From positions 930,001 through 994,000 of the forward strand of contig NZ_JBHTDE010000002.1 of NCBI RefSeq assembly GCF_042666655.1: a stretch of 64,000 nt of DNA, in the 5' to 3' direction. The notes below the pieces were generated by a model, which was not told where the DNA came from, did no database searches, and worked only from the letters and a program-made list of their open reading frames with translations. Source of the stretch: Paracraurococcus sp042666655 (GTDB lineage Bacteria; Pseudomonadota; Alphaproteobacteria; Acetobacterales; Acetobacteraceae). The stretch's first letter is position 1. Each line of letters begins with the position of its first letter. The position numbers and the translations under genes were made by a program. Shown here piece by piece: positions 1-7,937 of this stretch.

Positions 1-656
1 CCGCGCAAGGCCGCGGCGCCGTAGGCGGTGGTGTTCTGCAGCCCAGCCGGCAGCGGGCCGAGATAGCGCAGCCCCGGCACCAGCCGGATCTCGGTGATGG
101 CGCCGAAGCCGATCTCCCGGCCCGTGCCGTGCAGCAGGTGTGCCATCACAGCGGCGCCCGTCGGGTATCGCCGCGCCTTGGGCGTGACCACGGCGGTCAG
201 CCCCAGCCGCTCGAACAGCCGGTCCATGTAGAGGCCGGTGGAGGCGCGGTTGAAGACGAGCGAATCGGCCTGCTCGACGGCGGCGCGCAGCGTGTCCGCA
301 TCGTGGATCGCCGGCTCCGGCGCGCCCGGCCGCACCGCGATGCCGACGCCGACCCTGCCGAGCGGCACGGCGGGGCCGGCCAGGCGCCCGCCGAGTTCCT
401 CCAGCAGGGCCAGCGGCGCCACCAGAATGTCGGGCGTCTCGCCGGCCAGGATGCGCTCCCGCAGCTGCGGTGCGGTGGCATAGGCGATGCGTACCGGCGG
501 GCCGCCGGCGGCACGGAAGCCGGCGACCGCGGTGGCCAGGCCGGGTTCCACCGCCCCGGCGCTGAGCAGTTTGATCTCCGCCGCATGCGCCGGACGCGCG
601 GCCAGCAGCGGCGCGCAGGCGAGCAGGGCGCGCCGCTTCGTCCGGTCGATCCTCAT
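1..656 (-). CDS. ModA-like periplasmic substrate-binding protein (C-terminus beyond window)
   Basis: Translating the minus strand from the ATG at 654-656 gives at least 218 residues, running off the left edge. The N-terminus is a basic stretch, then a hydrophobic segment ending AHA, a good Sec signal peptide. After it come a start typical of molybdate-type binding proteins (AAEIKLLSAGAVEP) and the repeated-lobe pattern of small type-2 periplasmic binding proteins (ATAPQLRERILAGETPDILV). The family binds oxyanions or small organic acids and feeds an ABC permease, but none is visible here. Its start overlaps the stop of the SDR gene by 4 bp (ATGA), so the two are translationally coupled. The ligand may be an organic acid rather than molybdate, since no modB or modC is adjacent. 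Confidence 0.75.
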   Translation of the reverse strand, partial: MRIDRTKRRALLACAPLLAARPAHAAEIKLLSAGAVEPGLATAVAGFRAAGGPPVRIAYATAPQLRERILAGETPDILVAPLALLEELGGRLAGPAVPLGRVGVGIAVRPGAPEPAIHDADTLRAAVEQADSLVFNRASTGLYMDRLFERLGLTAVVTPKARRYPTGAAVMAHLLHGTGREIGFGAITEIRLVPGLRYLGPLPAGLQNTTAYGAAALR

Positions 657-1429
657 GGCGGCGGGGCGATCCAATTGTGCAGCGCCAGGCCGCCATCCAC
701 CACCAGCGTCGTGCCAGTGACATAGGCCGAGAAGCGGTCGGCCAGCAGCCCGACCGCGGCGCGGGCGACGTCCTCCGGCCCGCCCAGCCGGCCGAGTGCG
801 ATCTTCGCCGCGAGGTCCGGGTTGGCCTGGAAGCCGCCGCCGGCGATCGCCCCCGGGGCGACGGCATTCACCCGGATGCCATGCGGGCCGAGGATGCGGG
901 CGAATTCCTTCATCACCATGGTCAGCCCGGCCTTGCTGGCGCTGTAGTGCGGCAGGTTGCGCGGGCTCTCGGCATGCAGCGAGGTGACGAAGACGATCCG
1001 CCCGGGCGGGCCCGCCGCGACGGTGTCCCGCATGTGCCGTCCCGCCAGTTGCCCGAGCCGGAAGCCGGCGTCGAGGTTGACGCCCACCATCGCCCGCCAG
1101 GCCTCGGCCGAGACCTCCAGCGCGGTCTCGCTCTCCCGCCGGCGCGGGCTGGCGCAATGCACCAGGATGCTGATGCGGCCAAGCGCCGCCTGCGCCGTGG
1201 CGAACAGCGCCTCGGCCCCGCCCGGCGCGCCGAGGTCGGCGGTGACGAAGCGGGCGTCATGGCCGGCCTGGCGCAGCGCGGCGGCGGTCGCCTCGCCCTG
1301 TTCGGCATTGACGTCGGCCAGCACCAAGCGCGCCCCCTCCGCCGCCAGCGCCTGGGCTGTGGCGCGGCCGATGCCGTTGGCGGCGCCGGTGACCAGCGCG
1401 GCGTCGCCCGCGAGCAATGCATCCGTCAT
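653..1429 (-). CDS. SDR family NAD(P)-dependent oxidoreductase
   Basis: A 258-residue classical short-chain dehydrogenase/reductase. The dinucleotide-binding motif TGAANGIG lies at residues 14-21, with an acidic residue after the second strand (ADVN, about 38-41) that favours NAD over NADP. The catalytic Ser150, Tyr162 and Lys166 (YSASK) are in place, and the C-terminus has the usual GTTLVVDGG. Length is normal for the family. It is probably an alcohol or hydroxy-acid dehydrogenase acting in the cytoplasm; the substrate cannot be read from sequence. The gene is the first of a two-gene operon with the ModA-like protein and is divergent from the histidine phosphatase at 1495. Confidence 0.88.
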   Translation of the reverse strand: MTDALLAGDAALVTGAANGIGRATAQALAAEGARLVLADVNAEQGEATAAALRQAGHDARFVTADLGAPGGAEALFATAQAALGRISILVHCASPRRRESETALEVSAEAWRAMVGVNLDAGFRLGQLAGRHMRDTVAAGPPGRIVFVTSLHAESPRNLPHYSASKAGLTMVMKEFARILGPHGIRVNAVAPGAIAGGGFQANPDLAAKIALGRLGGPEDVARAAVGLLADRFSAYVTGTTLVVDGGLALHNWIAPPP

Positions 1430-1494
1430 GGCGGTTCCCCCTCGTGCCTTGCTGCCTCATTGGCCCGAAGCCCGGGCTGCGGCAAGCTGGCCGC

Positions 1495-2250
1495 GTGCCC
1501 ATCCCACGCCGCATGCTGCCCACCCTGCTGCTGCCCGGCCTTGCCGCGGGCCAGGAGCGGCCGCGCCCGATGCCGGCGGAGGCGCCCGAGGGCCAGGCGC
1601 TCGTGGCGCGGCTGCGCGAGGGCGGGCTGGTGCTGTTCTTCCGCCATGCCGATACCCGCGGCGAGCCCTGCGACCGCAGCTACCGGATCGGCGACCGCGC
1701 CGGGCAGCGCAACCTGGCGCCAGAGGGCCGCGCCCAGGCGGTTCGGCTCGGCGCCCGGCTGGCCGCGCTCGGCATCCCCATTGCCGGACCGGTCCTGGCC
1801 GGCCCGGTCTTCCGCGCCCGCGACACCGCCGAGCTGGCCTTCGGCACGGCGCGGGTCGCGGTCACCGACAGCCTGCTGGCGGACGACTATGCCGGCGCCC
1901 GGCTCGACTGGGTGATTGCCGAGCATCGCCGGCTTCTGGCCGCGCCGGTGCCGCCGGGCGGCAACCGGGTGCTGGTCGGGCACCGTACCCCGGCGATCAT
2001 GGTGTTCGGCGATGCGGTCGCCGGGCGCGCCTTCCCGGAGGGGGCGGCGCTGGTGGTCGCGCCTCGCGGCGCGCCAGCGGATGTCGCGCCGCAAGGCGCG
2101 CCAGCGAATGTCATGCCGCAAGGCACGCCAGTAGATGTCATGCCGCAAGGCGCGGCATCCGCACGCATGCGACGCGGGGAGGGGGGCACCCTGCTCGGCA
2201 TCCTGCTGCTCGCGCCCTTGCCGGAAGGCGGGTTCCACGCATGCCAGTAA
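1495..2250 (+). CDS. Histidine phosphatase (phosphoglycerate-mutase-like) family protein with repeat insertion
   Basis: The residues LVLFFRHADT resemble the RHG/RHA signature of the histidine phosphatase superfamily. The second catalytic histidine fits VLVGHRTPA, and the ARDTAE segment matches the conserved region between them. A short hydrophobic leader (LPTLLLPGLAAGQ) suggests export. The GTG at 1495 is chosen because longer reading would overlap the divergent SDR gene; the ATG at 1513 is the alternative. Near the C-terminus three 9-residue repeats of the type GAPADVAPQ interrupt the fold, encoded by 27-bp DNA repeats. The biological substrate is unknown. It stands alone between the SDR gene and a Bug protein gene. 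Confidence 0.72.
   Translation: MPIPRRMLPTLLLPGLAAGQERPRPMPAEAPEGQALVARLREGGLVLFFRHADTRGEPCDRSYRIGDRAGQRNLAPEGRAQAVRLGARLAALGIPIAGPVLAGPVFRARDTAELAFGTARVAVTDSLLADDYAGARLDWVIAEHRRLLAAPVPPGGNRVLVGHRTPAIMVFGDAVAGRAFPEGAALVVAPRGAPADVAPQGAPANVMPQGTPVDVMPQGAASARMRRGEGGTLLGILLLAPLPEGGFHACQ
2071..2151 (+). repeat. Three tandem 27-bp repeats inside the histidine phosphatase gene
   Basis: Units at 2071-2097, 2098-2124 and 2125-2151 are 27 bp each and differ at only a few positions; a degenerate partial copy precedes them at about 2056-2070. All keep the core GCCGCAAGGC. The unit length is a multiple of three, so the reading frame is kept and each unit encodes nine residues (GxPxxVxPQ). Confidence 0.9.
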
Positions 2251-2311
2251 CGCCGCACGGTTGCACCGCCCCGGGCCCACGGCTCTACTCCGCCGCGGGG
2301 GGACCAAGTCC

Positions 2312-3280
2312 ATGGCAAAGGGATTCGGGCGGCGGGCCGCACTCGCACTGGGGCTGGCGCCCTTCGCCGCAGGCGCGCAGGGCTTTCCCGATCGGCCCAT
2401 CAAGCTGATCGTGCCCTTCCCGCCGGGCGGGCCGGTGGACGCCGCGGCGCGGATCGCGGCCCAGGCCCTGGCGCCGCTGCTCGGCCAGCAGGTGGTGATC
2501 GACAACCGCTCGGGCGCCGGCGGGTCGGTCGGCATCGACGCGGTGGCCAAGGCGGCGCCGGACGGCCTGACCTTGGCCCTGGGCTCGACCGGCGCGGTCG
2601 CGGTGAATGTCAGCCTGATCCCCAACCTCTCCTACGACCCGCGGCGCGACCTGGCGCCGGTCGGCATGGTCTCCGGCGTGCCGTCGCTGCTGGTGGTGCG
2701 GCCCGGCCTGCCGGTGCGGGACATGGCCGGGCTGCTGGCCCTGCTGCGGCAGAAGCCGGGCGGGCTGACCTTCGCCAGCACCGGCCCCGGCGGCACGCCG
2801 CATCTGGCGGCCGAGTTGCTCAAGCTGCGGGCCGGGCTCGACATCGTCCATGTCGCCTATCGCGGCGCGGCGCCGGCCATCACCGCGCTGCTGGGCAACG
2901 AGGTGGACATGGCGTTCCTCGACCTCTCGGTGCTGCTGCCGCATGTGCGGGACGGCGCGCTGCGGCCGATGGCGCTGGCCGCCGCCGCCCGCGCCCCGGC
3001 GCTGCCCGAGGTGCCGACCCTGGCGGAGGCCGGCATCGCCGGGGTCGAGGTGGAGAACTGGTATGCGGTGATCGCGCCGGCCCGCCTGCCGGCCGATCGC
3101 CTGGCGGTGCTGTCGGCCGCGCTGCGCACCGCGCTGGCGCAGCCGGAGACCGCGGCGCGCTTCACCGGCCAGGGCGCCCGGGTCATCGGCGGCACGCCGG
3201 CCGAGGCCGGCGCCTTCATCGCCGCCGAGATCGACCGCTGGGCCGAGGTGGTCCGCCGCGCCGGGATCAAGCCCGACTGA
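2312..3280 (+). CDS. Bug family tripartite tricarboxylate transporter substrate-binding protein
   Basis: A 322-residue Bug (Bordetella uptake gene) receptor. After the leader ending AGAQG come the family hallmarks FPDRPIKLIVPFPPGGPVD (mature N-terminus), the QQVVIDNRSGAGGSVG loop and the domain-2 HVAYRGAAPAITALLG segment that helps hold a carboxylate ligand through ordered water. Family members are periplasmic receptors for C4-C6 carboxylates, nicotinate, amino acids or aromatic acids. The ATG at 2312 is chosen because it starts directly at the signal peptide. No tctA or tctB membrane genes lie nearby, as is usual for orphan Bug proteins. It is followed by a TauD-type dioxygenase gene on the same strand, probably in one operon. 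Confidence 0.9.
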   Translation: MAKGFGRRAALALGLAPFAAGAQGFPDRPIKLIVPFPPGGPVDAAARIAAQALAPLLGQQVVIDNRSGAGGSVGIDAVAKAAPDGLTLALGSTGAVAVNVSLIPNLSYDPRRDLAPVGMVSGVPSLLVVRPGLPVRDMAGLLALLRQKPGGLTFASTGPGGTPHLAAELLKLRAGLDIVHVAYRGAAPAITALLGNEVDMAFLDLSVLLPHVRDGALRPMALAAAARAPALPEVPTLAEAGIAGVEVENWYAVIAPARLPADRLAVLSAALRTALAQPETAARFTGQGARVIGGTPAEAGAFIAAEIDRWAEVVRRAGIKPD

Positions 3281-3347
3281 CGCCATGGCTTGCGGCGGGG
3301 CCTCCGCCGCCGGCACCCTGCCCGCCCAGGACAGGGAGGCAAGGGCC

Positions 3348-4178
3348 ATGCGCAGCGACTCCATCCGTGTCGTGCCCCTCGGCAGCGCGATCGGCGCGAC
3401 GATCGACGGCATCGACCTCGCCGCGCCGCTCGGCGCCGAGGCGGTGGCGCTGATCCGGGAGACGCTGTTCGACCGCGGCGTGGTCTTCTTCCACGACCAG
3501 TCGTTGACGCCGGAGCAGCACATCGCCTTCGCCGGGCAATTCGCGCCGATCAACATCAACCGCTTCTTCCGCGCCGCCGAGGGCTATCCCGCCATCGCCG
3601 AGGTGCGGAAGGAGCCTGACCAGGCCAAGAACATCGGCGGCGGCTGGCATACCGACCACAGCTACGACCAGGTGCCGGCGCTGGGCTCGGTCCTGCTGGC
3701 GCGCGAGCTGCCGCCGCGCGGCGGGGATACGCTCTTCGCCTCGATGTATGCCGCCTACGACGCGCTGTCGGACGGGCTGAAGGCGACGCTCGAGGGCCTG
3801 CGCGCGGTCCATTCCAGCCGGCATGTCTTCGGCCCCAAGGCGCGGGGCGAGGCGCATGCCGATGGCCGCTACCGCAACGCCGACCAAGCGGTGCAGGATG
3901 CCGTCCACCCGGTGGTGATCCGCCACCCCGGCAGCGGCCGCAAGGCGCTGTATGTCAACCCCGGCTTCACCCTGCGCTTCGAGGGCTGGACCGAGGAGGA
4001 GAGCCGCGGGCTGCTCGATTTCCTCTACCGCCATGCGCAGCGGCCGGAATTCCAGTGGCGCGAAGGCTCCGTCGCCTTCTGGGACAACCGCGCCACCTGG
4101 CATTACGCGGCGAACGACTACCAGGGCGAGCGGCGGCTGATGCACCGCATCACCCTGGGGGGCGTGCCGCTGGCCTGA
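3348..4178 (+). CDS. TauD/TfdA family Fe(II)/2-oxoglutarate-dependent dioxygenase
   Basis: A 276-residue dioxygenase of the taurine/2,4-D dioxygenase family. The iron-binding facial triad is visible as His101-x-Asp103 (WHTDHSYD) and His252 (TWHYAANDY); Arg262 or Arg263 (GERRLMHR) is placed to hold 2-oxoglutarate. Such enzymes hydroxylate a substrate next to a sulfonate, ether, carboxylate or quaternary amine. The substrate here is unknown. The ATG at 3348 has a GGAGG site 8 bp upstream, better than the earlier in-frame ATG at 3285. It lies 67 bp after a Bug receptor gene on the same strand, suggesting the receptor delivers the substrate or its precursor. Confidence 0.88.
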   Translation: MRSDSIRVVPLGSAIGATIDGIDLAAPLGAEAVALIRETLFDRGVVFFHDQSLTPEQHIAFAGQFAPININRFFRAAEGYPAIAEVRKEPDQAKNIGGGWHTDHSYDQVPALGSVLLARELPPRGGDTLFASMYAAYDALSDGLKATLEGLRAVHSSRHVFGPKARGEAHADGRYRNADQAVQDAVHPVVIRHPGSGRKALYVNPGFTLRFEGWTEEESRGLLDFLYRHAQRPEFQWREGSVAFWDNRATWHYAANDYQGERRLMHRITLGGVPLA

Positions 4179-4195
4179 GCGGCACGCGAGAGGGT

Positions 4196-5413
4196 TCAGG
4201 CCTTGACCAGCGGGCAGCCGCCCTGGTCCATCGGCCGGAAGGCATCGGCGCCGCTGATCGTCTCGCCGACCTGCAGCAGGTCCCATTCGCCTTTCGAGTC
4301 CTGCGGCGCCTTGACGCGCATCAGGCAGACGTCGCGCTCGACGCGGCCGTCGGGCCGCAGCACGCCGTCCTTGGTCATGAAGTCGTTGATCGGCGTCTCC
4401 CGCATCTTCGCCATGACCGGTGCCGTCGCATCCGTTCCGGCCGCCTGCACGGCCTTCAGATAATGCGTGATCGCGCCGTAGGAGCCGGCCTGGAAGGAGG
4501 TCGGCGGCCGGCCATGCGCCTTGGCGAAGCGGGCGCCGAAGGCGCGGGTCGCCTCGGTCTGGTCCCAGTAGTAGCTCTCGGCATAGACCATGCCCTGGCC
4601 GGTCTCGAGCCCGATGGAGCGAATGTTGGTGAGCGAGCAGTTCAGCGCCGCCGGCACGATGCCGCGCTTGATCAGGCCGAATTCGCCCATCTGCTTGGCG
4701 ATGTTGATCATGTCGGCGCCACCGGCGCAGATGCCGACCGCCTGCGCGCCGGAGGCCGCGGCGCGGATCAGGTAGGAGGAATAGTCGCTCTCGCCGAGCG
4801 GCGCGCGGACGCTGCCCGTCACCTCGCCGCCGAGCCCCTTCAGGATGGCGGTCGCATTGGCTTCCAGCGAATGGCCGAAGGCATAGTCGGAGACGACGAA
4901 GAACCACTTGGTCTTGCCGCCGCGCACCAGCGCGGTGACCGGCCCCTTGGCCGCCGAGTAGTTGTCGTAGACCCAATGCGCGGTCCAGGGGCCGCAATCC
5001 TTGCCCGTCAGGTCGGTGGTGCCGGCCGACATCGGGATGACGATCCTCTGCTTCTCCTTCGACAGGGTCTGCACCGCCAGCGCCACCGCCGAATTGCCGA
5101 GGCCGCTGATGATGTCGACCTTCTCCTGGTCGAACCAGCGGCGGGCGATGCCCATGCCGATATCGGCGCGGTTCAGCAGGTCGCCGGGGACGATCTCGAT
5201 CGGCGCGCCGAGGATGCGGTTGCCGAAATCCTCGGCGGCCAGGCGGGCGGCGACCACCTCGCCCATGCCCTGCTGGTCGGCGAAGACGCCGGTCATGTCG
5301 TTCAGCACGCCGATCTTCACCACGCCGTCGGAGATCGCGCCCTGGGCGCGGCCCGGCAGGATGTGGAAGAGCGGCAGCGCGGCGGCGGCGCCGAGCAGGT
5401 GTCTGCGGTGCAT
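4196..5413 (-). CDS. ABC transporter substrate-binding protein, Leu/Ile/Val (type 1 PBP) family
   Basis: A 405-residue periplasmic binding protein of the branched-chain amino acid/amide group. It has a signal peptide with twin basic residues (HRRHLLGAAAALPLF) ending GRAQG, then the family start VKIGVLNDMTG. The start at 5413 has GGGGAG 8-13 bp upstream. It shares many blocks with the five tandem paralogues at 35.8-42.1 kb: DLTGKDC, SDYAFGHSLEANA, and the ending GGCPLVKA. The ligand-contact loop differs (VFADQQGM instead of the YRDxxGP of the array), so its ligand probably differs. No permease is adjacent, so it may share the distant Liv-type permease. It converges on the dioxygenase gene with a 17-bp gap. 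Confidence 0.88.
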   Translation of the reverse strand: MHRRHLLGAAAALPLFHILPGRAQGAISDGVVKIGVLNDMTGVFADQQGMGEVVAARLAAEDFGNRILGAPIEIVPGDLLNRADIGMGIARRWFDQEKVDIISGLGNSAVALAVQTLSKEKQRIVIPMSAGTTDLTGKDCGPWTAHWVYDNYSAAKGPVTALVRGGKTKWFFVVSDYAFGHSLEANATAILKGLGGEVTGSVRAPLGESDYSSYLIRAAASGAQAVGICAGGADMINIAKQMGEFGLIKRGIVPAALNCSLTNIRSIGLETGQGMVYAESYYWDQTEATRAFGARFAKAHGRPPTSFQAGSYGAITHYLKAVQAAGTDATAPVMAKMRETPINDFMTKDGVLRPDGRVERDVCLMRVKAPQDSKGEWDLLQVGETISGADAFRPMDQGGCPLVKA

Positions 5414-5610
5414 GGACGGTTCTCCCCTTCGGGCCGGTCGGTGCCGGCCCGTTGCGGGAAGGGTAGGCGAATCGTGTTCGGAACGGCAACCGGCCGCGGC
5501 TCTCCCGCACGCACCCCGGCGGGGCGGATCACTTCGCCTCAATCATGCGGCACGGGCTTCCGCGACGCGTGCCGGGCTGCGAGTATCGGGCCGGGGGTAG
5601 GAATCCGTCC

Positions 5611-6714
5611 ATGCGTATCACCGCGGTCACCGGCCATGTCCTGAGCAGCGCCTTCACCTATGGCAACCCGGCGGGCCCGCATGGCGGGAACCGCGGCGGC
5701 AACCTGCATCTCCGCAACATGGACACCCTGCTGGTGCGGGTGGAGACGGATGCCGGGATCACCGGCTGGGGCGAGGGCTTCGGCTTCAACCTAGTGCGCA
5801 CCACGCAGCAGGCGCTGCGCGAGCTGATCGCGCCGGTCTGCATCGGTGAGGAACTCGGCGACACGCCCGCCTTGATGCGCAAACTGGAGCGGCGCTTCCA
5901 CAATTTCGGCCGCAACGGCGCCGTCACCTTCGCGCTGTCGGGGATCGACATCGCGCTCTGGGACATCGCCGCCAAGGCGGCGGGCAAGCCGCTGCATGCG
6001 CTGCTGGGCGGCGCCAGGCGGGACCGCGTGCCGGCCTATGCCAGCCTGCTGCGCTACGGCGACCCGGCGCTGGTGGCGCGCAACACCGCGGATGCCGTCG
6101 CCCGCGGCTATCGCCGTATCAAGCTGCACGAGGTCGACCTCGACTGCATCCGCGCGGCGCGCGAGGCGGCGCCGCCGGAGGTGCCGCTGATGCTCGACAT
6201 CAACTGCGCCTGGGACACGGTGGAGCAGGGCATCGCCTTCTGCCATGCCGTTGCCGGCATGAATGTCCGCTGGGTGGAGGAGCCGATCTGGCCGCCCGAG
6301 GATTTCGCCGGGATCGCCGCGGTGCGCCGGGAGGCGGGCCTCGGCATCGCCGCCGGCGAATGCCTGGGCAGCCCGGAGAGCCTCGGCGCCATGCTGGCCG
6401 CCGGTGCGGTCGACGTGGTGCAGCCGAGCATCACCAAGATGGGCGGCGTCACCGGCATGCTGGCGGTTCGCGACCTCGCCGCACGGCATGGCGCCGCGCT
6501 GGTGCCGCATTGCCCCTATTACGGGCCGGGCCTGCTGGCCAGCCTGCATGTCCTGGCCGCCGCCGCGGTGGAGGAGCCGCTGGAATACTACTTCGCCGAC
6601 CTCGAGGCGCCGCCCTATCCGGGCCTGATCCCGCACGGGGGCTTCATCGCGGTGCCGCAGGCGCCGGGGCTGGGGCTGGAGATCGGCCCGGCGCTGCTCG
6701 CCACGGCGGTGTAG
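5611..6714 (+). CDS. Mandelate racemase/muconate lactonizing enzyme (enolase superfamily)
   Basis: A 367-residue enolase-superfamily enzyme. The capping domain covers about residues 1-130 and the barrel the rest. Metal ligands fit Asp196 (LDIN), Glu223 or Glu224 (VEEP) and Glu250 (AGEC). On strand 2 the sequence is K171-L-H173 instead of the KxK of muconate lactonizing enzymes, and His300 (VPHCPYYGPG) sits near the strand-7 position; this mix is seen in acid-sugar dehydratase and racemase subgroups. It would abstract a proton alpha to a carboxylate. The BenE permease starts 30 bp downstream and a Bug receptor follows, so a carboxylic acid substrate taken up by these carriers is likely. Confidence 0.85.
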   Translation: MRITAVTGHVLSSAFTYGNPAGPHGGNRGGNLHLRNMDTLLVRVETDAGITGWGEGFGFNLVRTTQQALRELIAPVCIGEELGDTPALMRKLERRFHNFGRNGAVTFALSGIDIALWDIAAKAAGKPLHALLGGARRDRVPAYASLLRYGDPALVARNTADAVARGYRRIKLHEVDLDCIRAAREAAPPEVPLMLDINCAWDTVEQGIAFCHAVAGMNVRWVEEPIWPPEDFAGIAAVRREAGLGIAAGECLGSPESLGAMLAAGAVDVVQPSITKMGGVTGMLAVRDLAARHGAALVPHCPYYGPGLLASLHVLAAAAVEEPLEYYFADLEAPPYPGLIPHGGFIAVPQAPGLGLEIGPALLATAV

Positions 6715-6743
6715 GGCGGCCGGCGGGCTGCTACACGCCCCGG

Positions 6744-7904
6744 ATGATCGCCTCCCTCTCGGCCCCGGCGCTCGCCGCCGGGCTGCTGGCCGGCTTCGTC
6801 GGCTTCGCCTCCTCCTTCGCCGTGGTCCTGCAGGGCCTCACCGCCATGGGCGCCAGCCCGGCCCAGGCCGCTTCCGGCCTGATGGCGCTGTCGGTCGCCA
6901 TGGGGCTCTGTGGCATCGCGCTCAGCCTCTGGCGGCGGATGCCGATCAGCATCGCCTGGTCGACGCCGGGGGCGGCGCTGCTGGCCGCCTCGGCCATGCC
7001 CGAAGGCGGCTTTCCGGTGGCGGTCGGCGCCTTCCTGGTCTCCGGCGGGCTGATCGTGCTGGCCGGGCTGTGGAAGCCGCTCGGCCGCGGCGTCGCCGCC
7101 ATCCCCGGCCCGCTCGCCAGCGCCATGCTGGCCGGCGTCCTGCTCGGCCTCTGCCTGGCGCCGGTGAAGGCGGTGGCGCAGGCGCCGGCTGCGGGGCTTG
7201 CCATCGTGCTGGCCTGGGCGCTGGTGGGCCGCTTCAACCGGCTGATGGCGGTGCCGGCGGCGGTCCTGGTGACCGTGCTGACCATCGCGCTGACGGTGGA
7301 TCTGCCGCCCGGCCTGCTGGCCGCGGCCGGCCCGGTGCCGGTGCTGGTCGCGCCGGAATTCTCGCTGGCCGCGATCATCGGCATCGCCTTGCCGCTGTTC
7401 CTGGTGACCATGGCCTCGCAGAACATCCCCGGCATGGCGGTGCTGACCGTCAACGGCTACCGGCCGCTGCCGGGGCCGCTGTTCACCGTGACCGGGCTCT
7501 TCACCCTCGCGGCGGCGCCGCTCGGCGGGCATGCGGTCAACCTCGCCGCCATCACCGCCGCGCTCTGCGCCAGCCCGGATGCCGAGCCCGACCCCGCCCG
7601 GCGCTGGCAGGCCGCGGTCGTCGCCGGCGCGGTCTACGTGCTGTTCGGCCTGCTGGCCGCCACCGCCACCGCCTTCGTCGGTGCCGCGCCACCCATCCTG
7701 ATCCAGGCGGTCGCCGGCCTCGCCCTGCTGGGCGCCTTCGCCGGCGCCTTGCAGGCGGCGCTCGCGGTGCCGGAGCTGCGCGAGGCGGCGGTGATCACCT
7801 TCCTGGTCACCGCCTCAGGCCTGACGGTTATGGGCATCAGCGGCGCTTTCTGGGGGCTGCTGGCGGGCGGCGCCATGCTGGCGTTGCACCGCCGCCGGGG
7901 CTGA
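6744..7904 (+). CDS. benE: BenE family benzoate/H+ symporter
   Basis: A 386-residue inner-membrane protein with about 11-12 hydrophobic helices from residue 8 to the end. Family hallmarks include GFVGFASSFAVVLQGL in the first helix, STPGAALLA, and LVTMASQNIPGMAVL followed by GYRPLPGPLFTVTGLF. BenE proteins import benzoate or similar aromatic acids with protons. The gene lies between the enolase-superfamily gene (29-bp gap) and a Bug receptor gene (33-bp gap), all on one strand, so co-transcription is likely. No benzoate dioxygenase genes are in the window, so a different acid substrate is possible. Confidence 0.88.
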   Translation: MIASLSAPALAAGLLAGFVGFASSFAVVLQGLTAMGASPAQAASGLMALSVAMGLCGIALSLWRRMPISIAWSTPGAALLAASAMPEGGFPVAVGAFLVSGGLIVLAGLWKPLGRGVAAIPGPLASAMLAGVLLGLCLAPVKAVAQAPAAGLAIVLAWALVGRFNRLMAVPAAVLVTVLTIALTVDLPPGLLAAAGPVPVLVAPEFSLAAIIGIALPLFLVTMASQNIPGMAVLTVNGYRPLPGPLFTVTGLFTLAAAPLGGHAVNLAAITAALCASPDAEPDPARRWQAAVVAGAVYVLFGLLAATATAFVGAAPPILIQAVAGLALLGAFAGALQAALAVPELREAAVITFLVTASGLTVMGISGAFWGLLAGGAMLALHRRRG

Positions 7905-7937
7905 GCCAGCCTGCCTCCCAACCCAGGGGAGGAAACC

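Noticed and set aside
677..1915. Long opposite-strand open frames over most genes
   Set aside because: Third-position GC bias in this roughly 70 percent GC DNA keeps antisense frames open. Their translations are Arg/Ala/Gly-rich with no domain motifs and they lie over genes with strong motifs.
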